Both the position numbers and the translations under genes were made by a program. From UBA2279 sp041595875 (lineage in GTDB: Bacteria > Actinomycetota > Coriobacteriia > Anaerosomatales > Anaerosomataceae), in assembly GCA_041595875.1 (NCBI GenBank), contig JBFHJN010000055.1, forward strand, positions 1 to 16,429: a DNA stretch of 16,429 nt. Direction: 5' to 3'. Numbering within the stretch: position 1 is the first letter of the stretch; every line of letters begins with the position of its first letter. Positions 1 to 7,102 of the stretch are shown here, one piece after another. The notes below the pieces were generated by a model, which made no database searches, was not told the DNA's origin, and worked only from the letters and a program-made list of their open reading frames with translations.

Positions 1-2165
1 CCTCCAAGCATGCCCAGAAGCCTCCTGGAGACCGTGAGTCCCAACCCTGTGCCCTCCGACTTCGCAATGTCAGATCGCTGGGCCTGGTAGAACTCGTCGA
101 ATATCTTCCCGATGTCTTCTTCCTCGATTCCGCATCCTGTGTCAGTAAGCGTGAAGACGACGTCGTCGCCGTCTTGCTCGACCTCAAGGCGGATCGATCC
201 CGAGTCGGTGAACTTGATGGCGTTCCCAAGCAAGTTGAGCAAGACCTGCTCGAGCCGGGTGCGATCGGAGATCACCACACCCACCTTCGGCGAGACCTCC
301 CATGAGAGAACGACGTCCTTCTCGGAGACAAGCGGGGCAACGGACCCGACCGCCGAGCGCACAAGCGCCTCGACATCCACGGACCTGCGCTCCACCTTCA
401 GACGGCCTATCTCGATAGCGGAAAGGTCGAGCACCTGATTGACGAGTTCCAGGAGGTATTTGCCCGAGGCGTTGATCATGCGCACCTGCTTCTCCTGCTC
501 GGGCTCAAGCTCCCCCGTCATGCCCTTGGCCAGGATGTCCGAGAAGCCTATGACTGAGTTGAGCGGCGTGCGGAGCTCGTGGCTCATCGCCGCCAGGAAA
601 GCACTCTTGGCACGTGTTGCTTCGTCGAGGCGGACGTTGGCCTCCACAAGTTCCGTGTTCGCGGCCATGAGAGCCTGCGTCCGCTCCTGCACGCGCATCT
701 CAAGACTCTGGTTGAGGCGCATGATCTCATCCTGGTAGCGCTTGCGTCCGGTCACGTCCTGTATGAACGCGACGAGTCTTCCGCCCCCCTCAGAACGGTA
801 CTGGACGTTTATCTCGACGTCGAAGACGCTGCCATCCTTGCGGCGATGCTGTGACTCGAAGCGGTTCTCGCCACGCTCCCGGGTCATCTCTATCATCGCG
901 GTCACCGCGACGGCGTCCATGGCGGCCTCCAGGTCCGCTATCCGCATCGACAGCAGTTCGGACTCGCTGTACCCGGACATGCGGCAGTAGGTCTTGTTCA
1001 CCTCAAGCAATCGGCCTTCTGTATCTGCAAGCCAGAATCCGTCCATGGCTGTCTGCAAGATCGTCCTGTGCCACTGCTCGCTGCGACGCACCGCCTCCTG
1101 GGCCGACTTGCGCTCCGAGATGTCGCGGGTGACGGACAGGATGCATTGCTCGCCGTTGATGTCGATGAGCCGCGCGGACATAAGCCCGATCGAGGTGGTA
1201 CCGTCCTTGCGCCGGAACACCGCTTCAAGGTTGTTCACTCGGCCGTTTGCCGAAAGACCCGCTACAAGGCGCTCACGGTCCGCCAGATCGTTCCATATCC
1301 GGATGTCGGCCGAGGTCCTACCCTCGACATCTTGAACCGTGTACCCGGTGAGATCCGTGAACCCCCTGTTCACCTCCATGAACAGACCATCTGAGAGGCG
1401 ATTGATGTTGACCGCGTCGGGTGACGTATGGAACGCCGAGGAGAACCGCTCCTCGCTGAGCTCCAGAGCAGCCTGGGCGCGCTCCCGCTCTGCGATGTCC
1501 CGTTCGAGTGCCAGCACCAGACGCTGGTTGACCATGAGCAGCACGCTCAATGTGAATGCGACGGACAAGACGTGCCAGCCGACAAGGGCAAGCCCGCTCA
1601 CCAACCCCGCGCTCAAGAAGTCGTTGCCCTGCGGTCCCACGAACTCGAACGGGACCCGCACCAGGCTCACGAGCACAAAACCCGACAAGACGACTCCCGG
1701 GGCGCGGGTGGCCCTCTGGAGTTCAGGCTCGACCCTGTGCAGCAGCAGCCACGCGCCCTGGACGGCCACAAGCGCCATCGTGAGGGAGGAATTGATGTTG
1801 CGCACCGTCAGATCGGGCTGCACGAACGTGAAGTAGGCATGGATGCTCAGATACACGACGAGTAACACGTAGTTATGCACCTGTGAGGTGCGACGGTTCA
1901 GGTAGTACTGCAGCCCGATGATGAGAAGGATCGTTCCGCCGATCACCATCGCGTTTGCCACTATCACCGAGATGATGTCAGGGATCACGCCCCGGAATGC
2001 GAAGAGGACGACAGCGACCAGCTGCAAGATGGCGTTCAGAAGCCAGAATATCGTCCCCGTGGAGCGATCGCGGTTCTGCCACCAGATGGGAAGCATCACG
2101 GCCACATTCAGCGCCATGAGCACCATGGAGCTGAAGAACAGAGTCCTGATATCGAGTGCGGGCAT
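1..2165 (-). CDS. Membrane-bound PAS-PAS sensor histidine kinase, C-terminus cut by window edge
   Basis: An uninterrupted frame of about 721 residues runs from an ATG at 2163-2165 to the window edge. The start is fixed by an in-frame TAA two codons upstream and a GGAAGAGAG ribosome site. Residues 1-220 hold about seven hydrophobic segments, an unassigned membrane sensor region. A first PAS domain starts near 235 (ELSEERFSSAFHTSPDAV) and a second near 357 (WHRTILQTAMDGFWLAD); an acidic helical linker follows at about 480-520. The HisKA H-box is AAMSHELRTPLNSVIG with phospho-acceptor His529. The ATPase domain shows the N-box LLNLLGNAIKF and the G2 box GTGLGLTVS just before the edge, so only a short tail, or a receiver domain, can be missing. 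It should autophosphorylate in response to membrane or PAS-bound signals. No response regulator is visible, so the partner is off-window or elsewhere. The signal is unknown. Confidence 0.93.
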   Translation of the reverse strand, partial: MPALDIRTLFFSSMVLMALNVAVMLPIWWQNRDRSTGTIFWLLNAILQLVAVVLFAFRGVIPDIISVIVANAMVIGGTILLIIGLQYYLNRRTSQVHNYVLLVVYLSIHAYFTFVQPDLTVRNINSSLTMALVAVQGAWLLLHRVEPELQRATRAPGVVLSGFVLVSLVRVPFEFVGPQGNDFLSAGLVSGLALVGWHVLSVAFTLSVLLMVNQRLVLALERDIAERERAQAALELSEERFSSAFHTSPDAVNINRLSDGLFMEVNRGFTDLTGYTVQDVEGRTSADIRIWNDLADRERLVAGLSANGRVNNLEAVFRRKDGTTSIGLMSARLIDINGEQCILSVTRDISERKSAQEAVRRSEQWHRTILQTAMDGFWLADTEGRLLEVNKTYCRMSGYSESELLSMRIADLEAAMDAVAVTAMIEMTRERGENRFESQHRRKDGSVFDVEINVQYRSEGGGRLVAFIQDVTGRKRYQDEIMRLNQSLEMRVQERTQALMAANTELVEANVRLDEATRAKSAFLAAMSHELRTPLNSVIGFSDILAKGMTGELEPEQEKQVRMINASGKYLLELVNQVLDLSAIEIGRLKVERRSVDVEALVRSAVGSVAPLVSEKDVVLSWEVSPKVGVVISDRTRLEQVLLNLLGNAIKFTDSGSIRLEVEQDGDDVVFTLTDTGCGIEEEDIGKIFDEFYQAQRSDIAKSEGTGLGLTVSRRLLGMLG

Positions 2166-2309
2166 CGATTAAGGCTCTCTTCCGTGAGAGGGACGACCCT
2201 GACTCCATTGTGCCCTTTAGTGTAGCCGAGGAACACAGCGGTGCTGCAGACACGGCTAGCGGGACTCATATCAATTGTCGCAGATCGGAAGGCCAGACGT
2301 CATGCGCCG

Positions 2310-2321
2310 GTACAGCTGTAC
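2310..2321. promoter_or_regulatory. 12-bp perfect palindrome upstream of the CDGSH gene
   Basis: GTACAGCTGTAC is a perfect palindrome in the 216-bp space between the divergent kinase and CDGSH gene, 60 bp before the CDGSH start. A dimeric regulator could bind here. No convincing -35/-10 pair was found beside it, so its role is a guess. Confidence 0.25.
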
Positions 2322-2381
2322 AGCCTTCGGGAAGACAGGAAGTGGCATGTGTAGACCCATATGGAGGGTGAGGAGACAACT

Positions 2382-2627
2382 ATGTCACGGTTCGAGAACG
2401 ACGAAGCCACGAGCCATCCGCTGATGGCCGAGATGGATGCAGGTACCTACTACTGGTGCCAGTGCGGTAAGACCAAGACCGTTCCATACTGCGATGGCTC
2501 TCACGAGAGTACTGACATCGGACCACTCGCGTTCGAGGTCAAGGCAGCCGGCACTATGGCAATATGCAACTGCGGACTCACTAAGAACCCACCATATTGC
2601 GATGGATCGCACGTCGAAATCGAGTAG
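2382..2627 (+). CDS. Dual CDGSH iron-sulfur domain protein
   Basis: An 81-residue soluble protein made almost entirely of two CDGSH modules, CQCGKTKTVPYCDGSH and CNCGLTKNPPYCDGSH. Each supplies the Cys3-His1 ligand set (CxCx6PxCDGxH spacing) for a redox-active [2Fe-2S] cluster, as in mitoNEET-type proteins. The tandem arrangement is the common bacterial and Miner2-like form. The start at 2382 is preferred over the in-frame ATG at 2361 because a GGTGAGGAG ribosome site lies six bases before it. The protein lacks a signal peptide or membrane helix, so it should be cytoplasmic. Likely roles are electron transfer or cluster storage; the partner is unknown. It stands alone, divergent from the histidine kinase, with only the tRNA-Phe scar downstream. 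Confidence 0.93.
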   Translation: MSRFENDEATSHPLMAEMDAGTYYWCQCGKTKTVPYCDGSHESTDIGPLAFEVKAAGTMAICNCGLTKNPPYCDGSHVEIE

Positions 2628-2687
2628 ACAGCGCTCGCCTGGCTGCACTATCAGGTAATCAGGACCGATCCCATCTCACGATGTAAC

Positions 2688-2715
2688 AAAGCCCCACGAA
2701 GATCGGTGGAGCTTT
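2688..2715. repeat. Degenerate copy of the tRNA-Phe terminator hairpin
   Basis: AAAGCCCCAC and GTGGAGCTTT form a hairpin with one mismatch around an eight-base loop. The sequence aligns with the intact terminator at 3037-3063 and keeps the same position relative to the adjoining tRNA fragment. It may also serve as a terminator downstream of the CDGSH gene. Confidence 0.55.
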
Positions 2716-2725
2716 CGTCAAGACA

Positions 2726-2772
2726 TGGTGGCTAGAGACGGACTTGATGCGCCGACACGAAGACACTCAATC
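2726..2772 (-). pseudogene. tRNA-Phe 3'-half fragment, degenerate (possible att remnant)
   Basis: Positions 2726-2759 match the last 34 bases of the intact tRNA-Phe (3076-3109) at 31 of 34 positions, including the encoded CCA. A patchier match follows through the anticodon-loop string TCAATCC at 2767-2773. Two substitutions turn the T-loop GTTC into CATC, and no 5' half exists, so this cannot be a working tRNA. It lies 350 bp downstream of the intact gene in the same orientation. That arrangement is what a tRNA-targeting integrase leaves (intact gene at one end, 3' fragment at the other); a decayed tandem duplication is the alternative. The flanking terminator is duplicated as well, which slightly favours the duplication. 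Confidence 0.7.
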
Positions 2773-2773
2773 C

Positions 2774-3036
2774 CGTAATGATTGCAGGTCAAGCCGACAC
2801 GCCCTAGCGTGCTGGATCACCTCTCTGGCATGCCCAGCGCAAGTACTAGCATCCATCGCAACTCGCCTCTTGCTCGGCACAAGTGCCCTATCTCGGTGTA
2901 CAGCCGGTGTACCGTGTGTGTACCGAAGACACTGAATTCGGGGCTCAGTCGGCAGAGCCTTTCAACCAACGATTTCGTGGTTGATTCACGGAGCGAAGCG
3001 GCGTAGCGGAGGAGAATCCGCAGGCAGACACGCAAG
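2774..3036. other. Gene-poor stretch between the two tRNA-Phe copies
   Basis: No convincing gene was found. The short frames here have no recognisable domain and no good ribosome site. Three features stand out: three GTGTAC strings spaced exactly 11 bp apart (2896, 2907, 2918); a string identical in layout to a tRNA D-arm (2943-2958, GCTCAGTCGGCAGAGC); and a six-pair hairpin, CAACCA/TGGTTG, at 2963-2983. The stretch could be the leftover of an element that once occupied the tRNA-Phe site. Confidence 0.5.
2896..2923. repeat. Three GTGTAC direct repeats with 11-bp period
   Basis: GTGTAC occurs at 2896-2901, 2907-2912 and 2918-2923, one helical turn apart; the first two share the longer core CGGTGTAC. 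Phased short repeats of this type are often protein-binding sites (iterons or recombinase arm sites). The repeats are short enough that chance remains possible. Confidence 0.4.
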
Positions 3037-3063
3037 AAAGCCCCGCCAGATCGGCAGGGCCTT
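3037..3063 (-). terminator. Intrinsic terminator of tRNA-Phe
   Basis: On the minus strand an 11-pair stem (AAGGCCCTGCC with GGCGGGGCTTT, GU pairs allowed) closes a GATCT loop and runs into a short T-rich tail. It begins 12 bases beyond the CCA end of tRNA-Phe. Confidence 0.75.
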
Positions 3064-3075
3064 CGTGAGTTCGTA

Positions 3076-3151
3076 TGGTGGCCAGAGACGGACTTGAACC
3101 GCCGACACGCGGATTTTCAATCCGCTGCTCTACCAACTGAGCTACCTGGCC
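3076..3151 (-). tRNA. tRNA-Phe (GAA)
   Basis: A 76-base cloverleaf on the minus strand: acceptor GGCCAGG/TCTGGCC region, D-arm GCTCAGTTGGTAGAGC, anticodon arm CGGATTGAAAATCCG with GAA anticodon, T-arm GGCGGTTCAAGTCC, and an encoded CCA. A promoter lies upstream and a terminator downstream, so it is an independent transcription unit. Its 3' half and terminator are duplicated in degraded form 350 bp downstream. Confidence 0.97.
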
Positions 3152-3167
3152 ATTGTGGTGCTGGAAC

Positions 3168-3196
3168 ATGGTACCGACGGGGCGGAGCGCGGTCAA
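3168..3196 (-). promoter_or_regulatory. Sigma-70-type promoter of tRNA-Phe
   Basis: On the minus strand the -35 box is TTGACC (3191-3196) and the -10 box is TACCAT (3168-3173), separated by exactly 17 bp, with the mature tRNA 5' end 16 bases beyond the -10. The -35 begins only nine bases after the stop codon of the surface-protein gene. Confidence 0.75.
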
Positions 3197-3204
3197 GCAC
3201 TCAT

Positions 3205-4980
3205 CTACGGGAGCACATGGTCACCCAGCGCAGAATACACGCTGTTGCTCACCGCCTGGGTCCCGCCAAGTACCGCGATATGACTTGCGGGGCCATACCG
3301 GGCAAGCACGTCTGAGGTAGGAGACGAGAGCCTGGTTGGCAGTGTGAGCAACAGAACGCCACCGTATGAGCCCATGCACACGCCGCCCGCCAATGCGTCC
3401 GGGAAGTTGGTGCCGGTGGCTACCCCCACCCATTCGAAATCGACCCATCCCCGGCGGACGCCGTTGGCCGCGATATTGGCAGCGGTCGCGTACCTGTCGG
3501 CACCCTGGAGTCTCACGACATCTGTCGCCCCGCCGTTCAGCGCATCCACGGCAGACTGGACGCCTGAAGATATCGCCTGCGTGCTGCCCAGTATCGTCAC
3601 GAGGGAGACATCGCTCTCGTTGATGAACGCCGCCACACCGCTCTCCAGAGAGCCCGGTGGCGTGATCAGCACGGGCATCTTGCGCGCGAACGCCTGCGGT
3701 GCGGCTGCAAGCGCATCGGGGAACTGGTCGCCCCGGGCCAGGAAGACCTCATCGGCATGACCCACCACGGAACGTATCTCTCTGGCAACCGCGAGGGCGG
3801 TGCTGTATCGCGTGCTTCCGGAAAGGCGCCGGACACTGGGCGCGAGAGTCCTCAGCTCGGTCTCAACCGAGGAGCTCACCGCCGCAGTCCCACCCACGAT
3901 GATGATCCGATCGGGCTCCAGCAGCCTCAACATGTCATACGCCGAGAAGGGCACGGTGTTGGTATCGACGAGCACGAGCGGCGCGTTATAGGCTCCCGCA
4001 AGACCGGCGGCGGAAAGCGCGTCCGGGAAGTTGCGGGCCGTCGCGACGATGGCCACATCGGAGGTCACAGCCATAGAGCGGGTGATCGCCTGGGCGGTGT
4101 CGAATCGATCGGCGCCGTAGAGCCGCAGCTGTCTGGCACCCGGATCGACACTGTGAGTCAGGGTGTAGTCTCCGGAAGACGACACCGCGAAGACCTCGAG
4201 GTAGTACGTACCTGTGCCGCCGGGTGGGACCAGGAACGTGAAGCCGTCCGGCACGGTGCGCGCACCGAAGTCCCCGTAAGCGACGGGAAAGTCGCCGTTG
4301 ACACTGGTCGCCGTGGGGCGATAGAGGAAGAGCTCGACCCACAGCCCCGGGGCACCGGTGTTGACAGACGCCCGAAAGACCTGTCCTTCAGACAGTGTCA
4401 CCGCATACACGTCGGAGACATCGCTCAGACTCCCCACCCAGCCCGTTACCGGCGATGACGTGAGCGACCTGCCGGGGATGTCTTCGTTGTTGTCCGGCGG
4501 GACTATGCGCCAGGTGATGGTGTAGGTACCGGAGCCGTCAAAGGCATAGACGTCAAGATAGTGGCGTCCGGTCGTCTCGGCCAACCACTGCAGCTCATAG
4601 GGATACGGGTCATACGGTGGACCTTCGCCTGTTGCGTCGCTACTGACGAGGAACTCGGCGTCCTGCGCATAGATTGAGGTGGTCGACGGGCCGAAGAGGA
4701 AGAGGTCGAAGTACCAGCTGGAAGGCCCGCTGATGCTCACAGCGAGCACCTCACCCTGGACCAGATCCACGTAGTAGACATCGTCTGAATCCAGCGCACT
4801 GAGTGTGCCGGTGAACGTAGCGGAACGCGCAACGAGGGAATCACCCGGAACATCATCGTTCGCGGGTTCGGCAGCAAGGCCGACATCTGCCGCAAGGACC
4901 GGCATGGCCGACAGCAGCAACAGGGGCACGACCAGCGCCGCCACCATGCGCCGCACAAAGACACGTTCGGATCTGTTCAT
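3205..4980 (-). CDS. Secreted cell-wall-binding protein with three CWB2 repeats
   Basis: A 591-residue exported protein. The start at 4980 is chosen because a GGAGAGG ribosome site precedes it and it places a signal peptide (MNRSERVFVRR, then a hydrophobic core ending MPVLA near residue 30) at the N-terminus; an upstream in-frame extension to 5172 has neither. Residues ~45-160 and ~168-278 are two related beta-rich modules, opening DVPGDSL and DIPGRSL and ending in YTITW/YTLTH. They resemble bacterial pre-peptidase C-terminal (PPC-like) folds. Residues ~285-591 are three CWB2 (PF04122) repeats, each with RLxGxxRYxTA and NFPDALA-type strings (RLYGADRF, RLSGSTRY, RLQGADRY). CWB2 triplets anchor clostridial and actinobacterial proteins non-covalently to anionic wall polymers. 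No catalytic domain is evident, so a structural, S-layer-like or adhesive role is likely. Confidence 0.93.
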   Translation of the reverse strand: MNRSERVFVRRMVAALVVPLLLLSAMPVLAADVGLAAEPANDDVPGDSLVARSATFTGTLSALDSDDVYYVDLVQGEVLAVSISGPSSWYFDLFLFGPSTTSIYAQDAEFLVSSDATGEGPPYDPYPYELQWLAETTGRHYLDVYAFDGSGTYTITWRIVPPDNNEDIPGRSLTSSPVTGWVGSLSDVSDVYAVTLSEGQVFRASVNTGAPGLWVELFLYRPTATSVNGDFPVAYGDFGARTVPDGFTFLVPPGGTGTYYLEVFAVSSSGDYTLTHSVDPGARQLRLYGADRFDTAQAITRSMAVTSDVAIVATARNFPDALSAAGLAGAYNAPLVLVDTNTVPFSAYDMLRLLEPDRIIIVGGTAAVSSSVETELRTLAPSVRRLSGSTRYSTALAVAREIRSVVGHADEVFLARGDQFPDALAAAPQAFARKMPVLITPPGSLESGVAAFINESDVSLVTILGSTQAISSGVQSAVDALNGGATDVVRLQGADRYATAANIAANGVRRGWVDFEWVGVATGTNFPDALAGGVCMGSYGGVLLLTLPTRLSSPTSDVLARYGPASHIAVLGGTQAVSNSVYSALGDHVLP

Positions 4981-5146
4981 AGCGATCGCCTCTCCGGTCC
5001 TTCCTGGCCCGCGAGAAGGGCGTGAACCGGCACAAGTGTGCATACCCGCAGCACCGGCGTGGAAACCGCTCAGTGCGCCTGTGAACACAACGGGTACATA
5101 CGCTTGAGAGATGCTCCCCCGGTGAGTCTTGCTGAAAGGACACGCG

Positions 5147-5908
5147 ATGGCTGACACAGATCGACGGTTCAAACGGCTTCGGCTCTACAACGTCATCATG
5201 GGCCTGTTCCATGCCGGCCAGGGTATCGCGATCGTTGCGCTCAGCAACGACTTCAAGCTACCTGTGACGGCCACGTTCATGCAGGGCCCTCCCGGCAGTC
5301 CCCTGACCGCCCCGGAGGTGCTGTTCGAGATCCCGCTGGGACTTGCGGTGGCAACGTTCGTGTTCCTCTCGGCGATCGCGCATTTCATCATCGCGTCGCC
5401 GGGGGTCTTTGAGTGGTACAAGGCCAACCTGCAGAAGAACCGCAACTACGGGCGCTGGATCGAGTACTCGCTCAGCTCCTCGCTGATGGTGGTCTTGATC
5501 GCGCTGCTCCCCGGGATCTTCGATATCGCGGCGCTTATCGCCATCTTCGCGGTCAACTCGATGATGATCTTGTTCGGCCTGCTGACCGAGAAGTACGAAC
5601 AGCCCGGCAACCCGAACTGGCTGTCGTTCATCTTCGGGTGCATCGCGGGTGCGGTGCCATGGATCGTCATAGGCATCTACGTGTGGTCGCCAACCACCTC
5701 CGCCAGTCCGCCGGCGTTCGTCTACTGGATCTTCGTGACGATGTTCATCTTCTTCAACAGCTTCGCTTTGAACATGGTGCTGCAGTACAAGAAGATCGGA
5801 CCGTGGCGCGACTACCTGTTTGGCGAGGCGACCTACATCATGCTGAGCCTGGTAGCGAAATCGCTGCTCGCATGGCTCGTGTTCGCCAACACGCTCGTCC
5901 CCGTCTAG
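5147..5908 (+). CDS. Heliorhodopsin
   Basis: A 253-residue seven-helix retinal protein of the heliorhodopsin family, distinct from type-1 rhodopsins. The start at 5147 follows GAAAGGA at a six-base spacing, and the length equals the family norm. Diagnostic features are visible. Helix C carries RWIEYSLSSSLM with Glu106, the expected Schiff-base counterion. His22 and His79 match the conserved histidines of the family. The last helix has SLVAKSLLAW, where Lys238 should bind retinal and Ser234 lies one turn before it. Known heliorhodopsins are inverted in the membrane (N-terminus inside), have slow photocycles and do not pump ions, so signalling or enzyme regulation is inferred. No retinal-forming oxygenase is in the window. 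The neighbours are an exported wall protein (divergent) and an arsenite exporter (convergent, sharing the stop CTAG). Confidence 0.96.
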   Translation: MADTDRRFKRLRLYNVIMGLFHAGQGIAIVALSNDFKLPVTATFMQGPPGSPLTAPEVLFEIPLGLAVATFVFLSAIAHFIIASPGVFEWYKANLQKNRNYGRWIEYSLSSSLMVVLIALLPGIFDIAALIAIFAVNSMMILFGLLTEKYEQPGNPNWLSFIFGCIAGAVPWIVIGIYVWSPTTSASPPAFVYWIFVTMFIFFNSFALNMVLQYKKIGPWRDYLFGEATYIMLSLVAKSLLAWLVFANTLVPV

Positions 5909-6975
5909 GGCTGACTCTTTGATGAGCCGAAGAACCCGGTCGTGCGCTTCGCTATCCACACAAGCGAGAGCATGACCGGGACTTCGACGAGCACGCCCAC
6001 CACAGTGGCAAGCGTGGCGCCCGAAGAAAGCCCGAAGAGCGCGATAGACACCGCGACCGCAAGTTCGAAGAAATTGCTGGCCCCGATGAACCCCGCCGGC
6101 GCCGCCACCTGATGCGGCAGCCGCCACGCGCACCCCCAGCCGTAGCTGAGAGCGAAGATCAGGTAGGTCTGGATCATCAGCGGGACAGCGATGAGAAGGA
6201 TGTGCGCAGGGTTCGAGACGATCGTCTCTCCCTGGAAGATGAAGATGATGACCAGCGTTGCCAGCAGGGCGACGATCGTGGTGGGGCCGAACTTCGGCAA
6301 GAACTCATCGTTGAACCACTGTTCGCCCTTGCGCCGGATGAGGTTCACGCGCGAGAACCAGCCCGCCGCCAGAGGCACCACCACGAACAGCACCACCGAG
6401 AGGATGACGGTGTCATACGGCACCACGACATCGCTCAAGCCCAGGAGGAACATCACGATAGGTGCGAATGCCACCAGCAAGATAAGGTCGTTCACGGCCA
6501 CCTGCACGAGCGTGTACGCGGGATCGCCGTCGGCCAGATACGACCACACGAACACCATAGCCGTACACGGTGCCGCGCCGAGAAGGACCGCACCGGCCAG
6601 GTACTCTCGGCCAAGCTCGACCGGGATCCACTGCTTGAACACCACGTTGAAGAAGAACCAGGCGATGGCATACATCGTGAACGGCTTGATGAGCCAGTTC
6701 GTGACCGTGGTGACCACGAGTCCTTGTTTGCGCTCCCCCACTCGTTTGAGCGAAGCGAAGTCGATCTGCAGCATCATGGGATAGATCATCAGCCAGATCA
6801 GGACCGCCACGGGGATCGAGATCTGCGCGTACGTGAACCTGGAGAGCCAGTCAGCCACACCCGGCCAGGCGTTGCCTATCGTGGTTCCAGCCACGATGCA
6901 GAGCGCCACCCACAAGGTGAGATAGCGTTCGAACACACCCATGCGCTTCTTGTCAGAGACTCCGTTGTCCGACAT
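5905..6975 (-). CDS. acr3: Acr3-family arsenite efflux permease
   Basis: A 356-residue membrane protein with about ten helices, of the arsenical-resistance-3 branch of the bile/arsenite/riboflavin transporter superfamily. The helix-4 signature GAAPCTAMVFVWSYL carries the conserved thiol Cys137, and GASNFFELAVAV holds conserved Glu304; both are needed for As(III) transport in characterised members. It exports arsenite (possibly antimonite) from the cytoplasm. ATG at 6975 is chosen over 6993 because GGGAGG stands five bases before it. The promoter and an ArsR-like inverted repeat lie just upstream. No arsR, arsC or arsA is present in the window, so the gene appears as a single-gene resistance unit. 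Its stop codon is inside CTAG, shared with the heliorhodopsin stop. Confidence 0.95.
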   Translation of the reverse strand: MSDNGVSDKKRMGVFERYLTLWVALCIVAGTTIGNAWPGVADWLSRFTYAQISIPVAVLIWLMIYPMMLQIDFASLKRVGERKQGLVVTTVTNWLIKPFTMYAIAWFFFNVVFKQWIPVELGREYLAGAVLLGAAPCTAMVFVWSYLADGDPAYTLVQVAVNDLILLVAFAPIVMFLLGLSDVVVPYDTVILSVVLFVVVPLAAGWFSRVNLIRRKGEQWFNDEFLPKFGPTTIVALLATLVIIFIFQGETIVSNPAHILLIAVPLMIQTYLIFALSYGWGCAWRLPHQVAAPAGFIGASNFFELAVAVSIALFGLSSGATLATVVGVLVEVPVMLSLVWIAKRTTGFFGSSKSQP

Positions 6976-7010
6976 CCCGGCCTCCCATGGCAAACGCTGC
7001 AGTTGCGCCG

Positions 7011-7039
7011 AGAATACTCAAACACGCATTTGAGTACAA
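7011..7039 (-). promoter_or_regulatory. acr3 promoter with embedded ArsR-like operator
   Basis: On the minus strand TTGTAC (7034-7039) and TATTCT (7011-7016) are spaced by 17 bp. Between and over them lies a perfect inverted repeat, TACTCAAA-n6-TTTGAGTA (7015-7036). TCAAA/TTTGA arms separated by a few bases are typical of ArsR/SmtB operators. A repressor bound here would block RNA polymerase until arsenite releases it. The repressor gene is not in the window. Confidence 0.7.
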
Positions 7040-7102
7040 GCGGTCATTGAACGACACGGTAGAATGGTGCTGGAACATTCCGACGAGCCAAGGGGGAACG
7101 TC

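Noticed and set aside
2817..3035. A 72-codon minus-strand frame in the tRNA-Phe scar
   Set aside because: No ribosome site or known domain; the frame seems to be chance in a gene-poor stretch, though an eroded gene cannot be excluded.
4981..5172. N-terminal extension of the CWB2 protein to 5172
   Set aside because: It would bury the signal peptide behind 64 residues and overlap the heliorhodopsin start; the ATG at 4980 has a good ribosome site.
6112..7050. A 312-codon open frame on the plus strand
   Set aside because: It is the antisense of acr3, rich in Arg, His, Asp and Glu, with no recognisable family.
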